From Chloroflexota bacterium (lineage in GTDB: Bacteria > Chloroflexota > Limnocylindria > P2-11E), in contig VBEU01000011.1 in the NCBI GenBank assembly GCA_005883775.1, forward strand, positions 1 through 8,949: a stretch of 8,949 nucleotides of DNA. The letters are read 5' to 3'. The notes under the pieces were generated by a model. It did no database searches, was not told the origin of the DNA, and saw only the letters and a program-made list of their open reading frames with translations. This document shows positions 1 to 6,621 of this stretch, piece by piece (position 1 is the first letter of the stretch; every line of letters begins with the position of its first letter). The translations under genes and the position numbers were made by a program.

Positions 1-1142
1 ACGAGGAAGGCATCGTCGTCACGCGCGTCGAGCGTCAGCGGATGCTCGAGCAGATCATGGACGAGATCCTCGGGTTCGGGCCGATCCAGCCACTCCTGAA
101 CGACGACACCATCACCGAGATCATGGTCAACGGGCCCTTCCGCACGTATGTCGAGCGCAAGGGCAAGCTGCAGCTTTCCGATGTGACGTTCGTCAGCGAC
201 GAACACGTCTCACGTGTGATCGAGCGGATCATCGCGCCGATCGGCCGGCGCGTCGACGAAGCAAAGCCCTACGAGGACGCGCGTCTCCCGGATGGCTCCC
301 GCGTGAACATCATCATCCCGCCGCTCGCGCTCAATGGGCCGACGGTCACCATCCGAAAATTCCCCAAGTACCGCATCACCGTGGAGGACTACATCAAGTT
401 CGGCACCGCGACGGCCGAGATGATGGAGTTCCTTCGGGCGTGCGTCGAAGCGCGCCTCAACATGTACATCTCGGGCGGTACCGGCTCAGGAAAGACGACG
501 CTCCTCAACATCCTCTCCGGCTTCATCCCCGAGGACGAGCGCATCATCACGATCGAGGACGCCGCCGAGCTGAAGCTCGTGCAGGACCACGTGGTCCGTC
601 TCGAATCGCGCGCGGCCAACATCGAAGGCAAGGGCGCGGTCACGATCATGGACCTCGTCCGGAACGCCCTCCGTATGCGTCCCGAGCGGATCGTCGTCGG
701 TGAGACGCGTGGTGGCGAGGCCCTCTCGATGCTCCAGGCCATGAACACCGGTCACGACGGCTCGCTCTCGACGGGTCACGCGAACTCGCCGCGAGACATC
801 CTCGCCCGTCTTGAGACCATGTGCCTCATGGCCGGCGTCGAGCTGCCGGCGCGCGCCATTCGCGAACAGATCGCGAGCGCGCTCGACCTCATCATCCAGA
901 TCTCGCGGCTCAAGGATGGGTCGCGCAAGATCACGAACATCACCGAGGTCCAGGGAATGGAGGGCGAGACGATCGTCCTCCAGGACGTGTTCGTCTTCGA
1001 GCAGACCGGCTATGTCGACGGAAAGGTCCAGGGCCGTCTGCGCCCGACGGGCATCCGTCCGAAGTTCTCGGAGAAGTTCGAGGCTGCCGGCATCAAGCTC
1101 CCGCAAAACGTCTTCGGCGATATGTCCTCAGGCCTTCGTTGA
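1..1142 (+). CDS. cpaF: Tad/Flp pilus assembly ATPase CpaF (TadA), 5' partial
   Basis: Secretion ATPase of the type II/IV (VirB11-like) family. It hydrolyses ATP at the cytoplasmic face of the inner membrane to drive Flp pilin polymerisation through TadB/TadC. The reading frame is open to the left edge: codons from position 3 (EEGIVVTRVERQR) continue family-type sequence ahead of the ATG at 42, so the gene starts outside the window and that ATG is internal. About 379 residues are visible; perhaps 60-100 N-terminal residues are missing. Visible motifs are the N-terminal ITEIMVNGP block, Walker A GGTGSGKTT (474-500), the Asp box IITIEDAAEL (543-572), the Walker B region RIVVGETRGGEA (687-722) and the His box TGHDGSLSTGHANSP just downstream. 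The C-terminal RPTGIRPKF tail is typical of CpaF rather than PilT or GspE. The stop TGA overlaps the next gene's TTG start, which implies translational coupling. The assignment is very secure. Confidence 0.96.
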   Translation, partial: EEGIVVTRVERQRMLEQIMDEILGFGPIQPLLNDDTITEIMVNGPFRTYVERKGKLQLSDVTFVSDEHVSRVIERIIAPIGRRVDEAKPYEDARLPDGSRVNIIIPPLALNGPTVTIRKFPKYRITVEDYIKFGTATAEMMEFLRACVEARLNMYISGGTGSGKTTLLNILSGFIPEDERIITIEDAAELKLVQDHVVRLESRAANIEGKGAVTIMDLVRNALRMRPERIVVGETRGGEALSMLQAMNTGHDGSLSTGHANSPRDILARLETMCLMAGVELPARAIREQIASALDLIIQISRLKDGSRKITNITEVQGMEGETIVLQDVFVFEQTGYVDGKVQGRLRPTGIRPKFSEKFEAAGIKLPQNVFGDMSSGLR

Positions 1143-2113
1143 TCGGTCTCGAATACATCATCCCGGCGACCGCCTTCATCGGCGTGTTCCTGTTCTTCTG
1201 GGGCATTTCGTCGATGCTCGGCGGATCCTCGCCCGAGTCGCTCGGCGCGCGCATGCAGCGCTACGCCGGCGGCCAGCAGACGGCGACGCCGGAGGCCAAG
1301 AAGGAGCGCAAGAAGGGCCGCCGGGAGATCGATCCGTTCGCGACCCTCTCCGGCGATGTCCAGGACAAGCGCTTCAGCTCTCGCGTGCAGCGCGATCTCG
1401 CACGCGCCGACCTTCGCCTGCGGGTCGCGGAGTACTACTACATCCGCGTCGGCCTCGCGCTCGGTCTCGCCGCGGTCCTGCTCTTGCTGCGCGATCCGCT
1501 CTCGGCCCTGGTCGGAGCGCTCCTCGGGTATTTCCTTCCGCGTATGTGGGTCGGCCGACGCATCGGAAGCCGCCTCAACTCCTTCAACAAGCAGCTCCCC
1601 GACACGATCGTGCTGCTCTCGAACTCCCTGCGCGCGGGCTCGAGCTTCCTCCAGTCGATCGAGCTCGTGTCGCGTGAATCGCCCACGCCGATGGGCCCGG
1701 AGATGGGGCGCGTCGTCCGCGAGGTGAACCTCGGCCTGAGCATGGAGGAGGCGCTCTCGAACCTCGTCCGCCGGATCAAAAGCGACGACCTCGACCTCAT
1801 GGTCACCGCCATCGGCGTCCAGCAGCAGGTCGGTGGAAACCTCGCGGAGATCCTGGACACGATCGCGTTCACGATCCGCGAGCGTGTCCGCATCAAGGGC
1901 GAGATCCGCACCCTGACCGCGCAGGGCCGCTACTCGGGTTACCTCGTCGCGTTCCTGCCGATCGCCATCATGATCACGCTCAACCTGATCAACCCTGAGT
2001 TCATGCAGCCGCTCTTCACGGAGCTCATCGGCCAGATCCTGCTCGTCGTCGGCGGGATCATGATGCTCATCGGCTTCTTCGCGATCCAGAAGATCACGGA
2101 CATCAAGGTCTAG
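1139..2113 (+). CDS. tadB: Tad pilus assembly inner-membrane protein TadB
   Basis: Integral membrane platform protein of the Tad pilus, thought to pair with TadC and couple the CpaF motor to pilin extrusion. I place the start at TTG 1139-1141, whose last two bases form the cpaF stop (TTGA overlap); CAGG at 1129-1132 is a weak Shine-Dalgarno. The first in-frame ATG (1214) would cut away a convincing N-terminal helix, so it is unlikely. The product is 324 residues, normal for TadB. A hydrophobic helix at about residues 4-21 is followed by a basic, charged linker. A helix pair lies at about 104-134, then a T2SSF (GspF-like) domain from NKQLPD (about 150) to about 265, including the LRAGSSFLQSI and QQQVGGNLAEILD blocks. 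Two C-terminal helices lie at about 268-284 and 296-318. One base separates it from tadC. Confidence 0.93.
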   Translation: MIGLEYIIPATAFIGVFLFFWGISSMLGGSSPESLGARMQRYAGGQQTATPEAKKERKKGRREIDPFATLSGDVQDKRFSSRVQRDLARADLRLRVAEYYYIRVGLALGLAAVLLLLRDPLSALVGALLGYFLPRMWVGRRIGSRLNSFNKQLPDTIVLLSNSLRAGSSFLQSIELVSRESPTPMGPEMGRVVREVNLGLSMEEALSNLVRRIKSDDLDLMVTAIGVQQQVGGNLAEILDTIAFTIRERVRIKGEIRTLTAQGRYSGYLVAFLPIAIMITLNLINPEFMQPLFTELIGQILLVVGGIMMLIGFFAIQKITDIKV

Positions 2114-2114
2114 C

Positions 2115-3029
2115 GTGGAGATCCTCGTTCTCGCCGGCGTCGTCGCCTTCGGGGTCTTCCTCGTGTTCGCCTCGTTCCTCGTGGGCCAGCAGCTCGACCC
2201 GGTGCAGGCTCGACTGCAGCAGATCTCCGTTCGTCCGCGGACCCTTGAAGAGCTCGAGCTGCAGCGGCCGATCGCCGAGCGCACCCTGAAGCCGATCGTC
2301 CAGGGCCTCGCCGCGATCATCTCGCGCTTCTACCCGGCCAATACGGCGCGGTCTCTTCAGATCCGCCTCAAGCGAGCGGCCATGGAGACGACGAGCGTCG
2401 AGTTCTTCCTCGGCGTCAAAGCCTTCGTCGGGATCGTCGCGGCCGTCGGGGCGTCGGCTCTGCTGAACCTGATGACCAGCGACCCACTCTTCACGGCGGG
2501 TGGTCTCTTCGGCGGGCTGATCGTCGGCTTCCTCATCCCCGACTTCTACCTCAATAGTCGCGCGGGTGGCCGCGCCGGCGCGATCCTCGACCAGCTCCCG
2601 GACGCGCTCGACCTCTTGACGATCTCCGTCGAGGCCGGCCTCGGATTCGATGCCGCGATCATCAAAGTCACCGAGAAGATGAAGGGACCTCTCACGGAGG
2701 AGCTGAAGCGCGCCGCCGCCGAGCAGCGCGTCGGCAAATCGCGCCAGGAGGCGCTCCGGGGCATCAACGAGCGCGTCGAGGTGAAGGAGCTCCAGAACCT
2801 CATCTCGGCGATCATCCAGGCCGACCAGCTGGGTGTGTCGATGTCGAAGGTGCTGCGCATCCAGTCCGAGCAGATGCGCACCGATCGCCGTCAGCGAGCG
2901 GAGGAGAAGGCGGCGCGCGCGCCGATCCTCATCATGCTCCCGACGGTCGGATGCATCTTCCCCTCGCTCTTCATCGTGATCCTCGCGCCCGCCGCGCTCT
3001 CCGCGATGAAGTCCTGCGGCCAGGTCTAG
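2115..3029 (+). CDS. tadC: Tad pilus assembly inner-membrane protein TadC
   Basis: Second T2SSF-domain membrane protein of the Tad machine, the partner of TadB. The start GTG 2115 lies one base after the tadB stop, with AAGG at 2105-2108 six bases upstream as a plausible ribosome site inside tadB. Product: 304 residues, typical length. Helices lie at about residues 2-22, 97-119 and 125-145. The T2SSF domain begins with ILDQLPDALDLLTISVEAG (from residue 157) and includes the block GVSMSKVLRIQSEQMR. A long hydrophobic C-terminus (about 269-297, around IMLPTVGCIFPSLF) is characteristic of TadC. The order cpaF-tadB-tadC is canonical. No prepilin, prepilin peptidase, secretin or pseudopilin gene follows, so the rest of the pilus locus must lie upstream or elsewhere. 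A 46-base gap separates it from the next gene. Confidence 0.93.
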   Translation: MEILVLAGVVAFGVFLVFASFLVGQQLDPVQARLQQISVRPRTLEELELQRPIAERTLKPIVQGLAAIISRFYPANTARSLQIRLKRAAMETTSVEFFLGVKAFVGIVAAVGASALLNLMTSDPLFTAGGLFGGLIVGFLIPDFYLNSRAGGRAGAILDQLPDALDLLTISVEAGLGFDAAIIKVTEKMKGPLTEELKRAAAEQRVGKSRQEALRGINERVEVKELQNLISAIIQADQLGVSMSKVLRIQSEQMRTDRRQRAEEKAARAPILIMLPTVGCIFPSLFIVILAPAALSAMKSCGQV

Positions 3030-3058
3030 CACGCGCCGCGGCCCCCTCAATATCACGA

Positions 3059-3072
3059 ACCGCACACGCGGT
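3059..3072 (+). other. Small inverted repeat ahead of the DUF192 gene
   Basis: ACCGC (3059-3063) and GCGGT (3068-3072) are perfect inverted arms around an ACAC loop, three bases before GTG 3076. In RNA this is a 5-bp, GC-rich stem. There is no U-tract, so it is not an intrinsic terminator. It could hinder ribosome access to the start codon, or it may be coding sequence if translation begins further upstream. Such short stems are common by chance in GC-rich DNA. Confidence 0.3.
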
Positions 3073-3075
3073 ACG

Positions 3076-3405
3076 GTGGTCGCCACGCATTGCGAGGTCG
3101 CAAACAGCTTCCTGACGAGAGGCTTCGGCCTCATTCCGCGTTCCCGCCTCGCGACCGGCGAGGGCCTTCTCATCACCAAGACCGGATCGATCACGATGTT
3201 CTTCATGCGCTTCGCGATCGACGCGATCTTCCTGGACCGGTCGATGCGCGTCCTCCGGGTGGCCGAAGATCTCCGGCCGTGGGTACCTGCCGTCGGGGCA
3301 CCCCGCGGGACCGACAGCGTGCTCGAGCTTCCCGCGGGCACGGCGGCGCGGACCGGCACGCAAGCCGGTGACGAACTCATCTCGTCGAGATCGACCACCA
3401 GGTGA
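3076..3405 (+). CDS. DUF192 (COG1430) family protein
   Basis: Small protein of the DUF192 family, which has no established biochemical role. From GTG 3076 it is 109 residues. Family features in order are the GFGLIPRSR segment, GEGLLI, the central FFMRFAIDAIFLD strand-helix block (about residues 42-54), VLRVAEDLRPW, and the C-terminal LELPAGTAARTGTQAGDEL block. No signal peptide is evident, though many family members carry one. The start is uncertain. The frame is open back to 3010, and codons 3049-3075 encode NITNRTRGT, which reads like the conserved first strand of the family, yet no ATG, GTG or TTG occurs before 3076 (ATC 3052 would be a rare start). The stop TGA shares a base with the comF ATG, indicating coupling. 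Family assignment is good; the exact N-terminus is open. Confidence 0.85.
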   Translation: MVATHCEVANSFLTRGFGLIPRSRLATGEGLLITKTGSITMFFMRFAIDAIFLDRSMRVLRVAEDLRPWVPAVGAPRGTDSVLELPAGTAARTGTQAGDELISSRSTTR

Positions 3406-4025
3406 TGGACCTCGCCCTCGCGGTCCGCGACGTCCTGCTCGTACCGCGCTGCGCCGGGTGCGGCGAGCCCGGCAGCTGGTTCTGCTTCGCCTGCCGCGAT
3501 CAGTGCGAGCCCGTGGCGCACGACGGCCGGCTCGCTCTGCGAGCGGCCGGTCCGCACGCCGGGCCGCTTCGGGCCGCGGTGCGCCGGCTCAAGTACGGCG
3601 GGGAGCCCGGCCTCGCCGAGGAGCTGGGCGCGCTGGTGGCTCTCGAAGTCGCGCGCGATCTTGCCGGTGGCGTGACGCTCGACGCGATCGTCCCGGTGCC
3701 GCTCCATCGCTTGCGCGCGGCGGCGCGCGGATACGACCAGGCCGCGCTTCTGGCTCGCGCGGTCGCGCTGCGCGCGGGTCTGCCCCTTCGTGCGACCTTG
3801 CATCGCATACGCGGAGGCCGTCCGCAGGTCGAGCTCGATCGCGCCGCTCGCGCCGCGAACATCCGGGGAGCGTTCGTCGCCGAGGCCGGCGCGCTCCGAG
3901 GGCTGCGCGTCGCGATCGTGGACGACGTCGCGACGACCGGCGCGACGCTGAAGGACGCGGCTGCCGCGGCGAGGGCCGCCGGCGCCCGGGCGGTGCGCGC
4001 CTACGTCGTGGCGGTCGAGGAATGA
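3405..4025 (+). CDS. comF: ComF-like phosphoribosyltransferase-fold protein
   Basis: Homologue of ComF/GntX, a zinc-ribbon plus PRTase-fold protein needed in naturally competent bacteria to move incoming single-stranded DNA into the cytoplasm; in many non-competent species its role is unknown. Product: 206 residues from ATG 3405, slightly short but within range. An alternative GTG at 3402 adds one residue. The N-terminal zinc ribbon is CAGC (Cys16, Cys19) and CFAC (Cys27, Cys30). Next come LKYGGEPGLAEEL, VPVPLHRLRAAARGYDQ (usually RGFNQ) and the RAANIRGAF block. The PRPP-binding loop DDVATTGAT lies at residues 173-181 (3921-3947) and is intact. The ATG overlaps the DUF192 stop by one base, and the stop overlaps the next gene in ATGA. 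No other competence gene (comEA, comEC, dprA) is visible here. Confidence 0.88.
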   Translation: MDLALAVRDVLLVPRCAGCGEPGSWFCFACRDQCEPVAHDGRLALRAAGPHAGPLRAAVRRLKYGGEPGLAEELGALVALEVARDLAGGVTLDAIVPVPLHRLRAAARGYDQAALLARAVALRAGLPLRATLHRIRGGRPQVELDRAARAANIRGAFVAEAGALRGLRVAIVDDVATTGATLKDAAAAARAAGARAVRAYVVAVEE

Positions 4026-5521
4026 CGCGTTCTCGCTGGCTGGTGCGTGGCTTGCTCCTCTTCGTGCTCGCATTCGCCAACCTGAACGACATCCGCCCCG
4101 AGCAAACGGCGGGTGGAGAAGCACCCGGCCTTTGGTCCCCGGACGTTCTACCGAACGCGCTCTTCGCCTGGACGCTCATCAAGGAGCACAACGTCGACTA
4201 CGACGAATTCGTCTTTCCTCCGACCGGAGGTGCATCAAAGCCTGCCCCGGGGGCCGTCCAAGCGGCCAAGGAAAAGATCGACCGGGAGGCGTACTTCTTC
4301 CGCGCGTGCGGGGTCTCGACAGCGACAGCGCCGCCGACGGCGAAGCGGAGTCTCGGCGGGCCGCCGGCGCCGGGCCCGAACGATCACGTGTGCTCGGTCT
4401 TCCCGCCCGGCATGGGCATCCTCGCCCTGCCCTTCTTCGCGCCGTTCGTTCTGAATGGGTGGAATCCGCTGGACCTGGGCCTTCTCGTGCACGGCGGGCA
4501 CGTCGTCGCCGCCATCGTTGAAATATTCGCGACCCTCGTCCTCTGGTCGGTGCTCCGCCGCTTCGCGACACCGCGTTGGTCCCTTGTGCTCGTGCTGCTT
4601 TATTTCCTCGCCACGAGCGTGCGGACGGTCGCGAGCCAGGCGCTGTGGCAACACTCCGGGGTGCACCTGGCGGTGGCCTCGGCACTCTGGCTCGTGCTCC
4701 GTGAAGAGGCTGTCCCGCTGTCGCGCGACTTCGCCGCGGGGCTGGTCCTCGGTCTCGGTGCCGTGGTGCGGCAAACCACGGGTCTGGTGGCGCTCGGCCT
4801 CCACGGGTTCCGGCCGACTCGGCTGATCGCCATGCTCGCCGGAGCGGCGATCGGTCTCGCCCCGCTGCTCGCGTACAACGATCTCGCCTTCGGCTCGCCC
4901 CTCGAGCAGGGCTACGGGATCAAGTCGTTCGCGACACCGATCCAGACCGGGCTGTACGGCCTCCTGGTCTCTCCGTCGCGCGGTCTGCTCGTGTACACGC
5001 CCTACGTGATCTTCGCCTTCTTTGCGCTCTTCCGGGCGTGGCGGTGGCCCGGCGAGGTCGCCGGGCGCCTTCGCGGGCTCTCGCTCGTGTGGATCGCCGC
5101 GCTGGTGCTTTATTCGACCTACGCCGAGTGGTGGGGCGGCCGGGTGTTCGGCTCGCGCTTCATGGACGATCTCGCGCCCATCCTCTTCGTCGCGATCGCG
5201 TGGGGCACGTCGGTCGGCATGTTGGGGTCGCGTTTCGCCCGCACCGTATTTGGCCTCCTCGCGGCGTGGTCGTTCGTGCTCTTCCAAGCGGCCGCATTCC
5301 TCTACGACAAGGCGTGGGACACGGTCCCGGTCAACGTGAACGACGACCCGTCCAGACTCCTTAATTGGAGCGACCCGCAGTGGCTCGCCGTCCTGCGGCT
5401 CGTGCCGTCGGCGGACGAGCGCGTCCTCGCCGGCGCGGTCCTGAGCGCCCTTGTCCTGGTCCTGCTCGTCCGACTCGAGCTGCGTGCGATCCGCGGGAGT
5501 GAGCTAGCGTCGCAGGTGTGA
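4022..5521 (+). CDS. Polytopic membrane protein, GT-C/GT39-like glycosyltransferase
   Basis: Probable inner-membrane protein of 499 residues from ATG 4022, which overlaps the comF stop as ATGA; open frame upstream of this only shadows comF. I count roughly nine to eleven hydrophobic helices. The plan resembles GT-C (PMT/GT39-like) sugar transferases that use polyprenyl-phosphate sugars outside the membrane. After helix 1 comes a large loop (about residues 25-130) with NDIRPEQ and NVDYDEF, then CSVFPPGMGILALPFF, which matches the YPPG-type segment of such proteins. Later blocks are ALWQHSGVHLAVASALWL, SPSRGLLVYTPYV, YAEWWGGRVFGSRFMDDLAP and a C-terminal NVNDDPSRLLNWSDPQWL. Cys96 and Cys124 flank a Pro-rich stretch in the loop and could form a disulfide. 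The acidic loop residues are candidates for catalysis, but I cannot identify the active site. Donor and acceptor are unknown. Confidence 0.68.
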   Translation: MTRSRWLVRGLLLFVLAFANLNDIRPEQTAGGEAPGLWSPDVLPNALFAWTLIKEHNVDYDEFVFPPTGGASKPAPGAVQAAKEKIDREAYFFRACGVSTATAPPTAKRSLGGPPAPGPNDHVCSVFPPGMGILALPFFAPFVLNGWNPLDLGLLVHGGHVVAAIVEIFATLVLWSVLRRFATPRWSLVLVLLYFLATSVRTVASQALWQHSGVHLAVASALWLVLREEAVPLSRDFAAGLVLGLGAVVRQTTGLVALGLHGFRPTRLIAMLAGAAIGLAPLLAYNDLAFGSPLEQGYGIKSFATPIQTGLYGLLVSPSRGLLVYTPYVIFAFFALFRAWRWPGEVAGRLRGLSLVWIAALVLYSTYAEWWGGRVFGSRFMDDLAPILFVAIAWGTSVGMLGSRFARTVFGLLAAWSFVLFQAAAFLYDKAWDTVPVNVNDDPSRLLNWSDPQWLAVLRLVPSADERVLAGAVLSALVLVLLVRLELRAIRGSELASQV

Positions 5522-6621
5522 GCGCGTTCCTGATCTTCTTTGGTCGCGGTGGCTCGAGCGACATCGAGCAGCAGCTGGACAAGGTGAAGCTCGCGATCGG
5601 CGCGGTCGTCCTCGGGCGCGCCGCCGACGCCGGCTTCTCGCGCCTCTACGCCGTCACCAACGACGACGAGGCCGCGGCGGCCTTCCGCGCCAAAGGCGCG
5701 GCGATCCTTCCTGCGCGGACCGAGCCTTTCCATTTCGGTCAGGAGCTCTCGCGGATCGTCCACGAGAAGAAGCTCGACCGTGTCTGCACCATCGGCGCCG
5801 GTGCCGGCGCGCTGCTGCAAACGAGCGAGCTGCGCGCCCTGCGAGAGGATCTCGAATCGAGCGAGGCCGTCGTCCTCTCGAACAACTCGTACTCGGCCGA
5901 CCTCGTCGCGTTCACGCCGGCGTCGGCGCTCGACGCGATCGATCTGCCGGCGACGGACAACCCACTGCCGCGCCGACTCCATCAGCAGGCCGGACTTTCA
6001 TCGCGGCAGCTCGCCAAGTCGGCGGCGACGCTCCTCGACGTCGACACGCCGACGGACGCGGCGCTCCTCGCGCGGCATCCCAAGTGCCCGCCGGAGCTCC
6101 GTTCTCTCCCGGCGTGGCAGGACATTCTCGCCGACCGGATCGAGGCGCTCATGCGCCTCGTGACGACGCCGGACAAGGAGCTACTCGTCGCCGGACGCGT
6201 CGGCGCGCCGGTCTGGACGTTCATCGAGACGCAGACGGCGTGTCGCGTGCGGATGCTGGCCGAGGAGCGCGGTATGCAGGCCGCAGGACGAGACGCATCG
6301 GGCGAAGCCCGAAGCGCGCTCGGTTTCCTCTACGAAAAGATCGGGCCGCGCGAGTTCTTCGCGCGGATGCAGGAGCTCTGCGACGGCATGCTCTTCGACA
6401 CCCTCGTCCTCTTTGCGCACCTGGGCTGGCGCCCGGGCGCGGCGGAGCGGTTCGCCTCGTACCTCTTCATGGCCGATCGGATCCAGGCAAAGCCGCTCCG
6501 CGAGTTCACCGAGGCCGCGCGCGCGGCGCCGTTTCCGCTGCTGCTGGGAGGGCACACGCTCGTGTCCGGCGTGCTCTGGACGATGGTCGAGGCCGCCTGG
6601 GCCGGGCATCCCGAAATTTGA
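5518..6621 (+). CDS. Unrecognised protein with decayed nucleotidyltransferase-like N-terminal half
   Basis: Function not recognised. Product: 367 residues from GTG 5518, overlapping the previous stop as GTGA. No signal peptide or membrane helix is obvious. Residues 1-190 follow the layout of MobA/CofC-type NTP transferases. FFGRGGSS...LDKVKL (residues 7-25) takes the place of the usual LAGGxSxRMGxDK loop. A strand reading LYAVTND follows, then VCTIGAGAGALLQTSELRAL (about 89-108), where the metal-binding GDMP segment would be. LDVDTPTDAALL (about 173-184) resembles the DIDTPEDL signature that closes this domain. The G-loop is altered and the expected acidic residue is absent, so catalysis is doubtful. 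Residues 190-367 form a probably helical domain I cannot name, with GRVGAPVWTFIETQ, SEARSALGFLYEKIG-like and LLLGGHTLVSG segments. The TTGA overlap with the PHP gene suggests a joint role. Coding status is secure; fold assignment is tentative. Confidence 0.6.
   Translation: MSAFLIFFGRGGSSDIEQQLDKVKLAIGAVVLGRAADAGFSRLYAVTNDDEAAAAFRAKGAAILPARTEPFHFGQELSRIVHEKKLDRVCTIGAGAGALLQTSELRALREDLESSEAVVLSNNSYSADLVAFTPASALDAIDLPATDNPLPRRLHQQAGLSSRQLAKSAATLLDVDTPTDAALLARHPKCPPELRSLPAWQDILADRIEALMRLVTTPDKELLVAGRVGAPVWTFIETQTACRVRMLAEERGMQAAGRDASGEARSALGFLYEKIGPREFFARMQELCDGMLFDTLVLFAHLGWRPGAAERFASYLFMADRIQAKPLREFTEAARAAPFPLLLGGHTLVSGVLWTMVEAAWAGHPEI

Noticed and set aside
821..1138. Upstream extension of the tadB frame into cpaF
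   Set aside because: The segment reads cpaF out of frame and lacks TadB features; TTG 1139 gives the normal TadB length.
1010..2320. Minus-strand open frame of 436 codons opposite tadB
   Set aside because: Low-complexity acidic/arginine-rich product that shadows tadB; it spans two clear plus-strand genes.
3368..4021. Upstream extension of the membrane protein frame by about 218 codons
   Set aside because: The extension is Arg/Pro-rich and lies out of frame over comF, while ATG 4022 gives a natural N-terminal helix and an ATGA overlap.
2103..4124. Very long minus-strand open frame (673 codons) opposite tadC, DUF192 and comF
   Set aside because: It is extremely rich in Arg, Glu, Asp, His and Gly with no recognisable motif, the usual result of reading GC-rich genes on the opposite strand. 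The plus strand here carries three recognisable proteins.
4235..5287. Minus-strand open frame of 350 codons opposite the membrane protein gene
   Set aside because: Charged repetitive composition, explained as the complement of hydrophobic codons in the plus-strand gene.
6084..6617. Upstream extension of the PHP frame
   Set aside because: The extension is Arg-rich shadow sequence over the preceding gene; PHP proteins start just before the HxH motif, as from TTG 6618.
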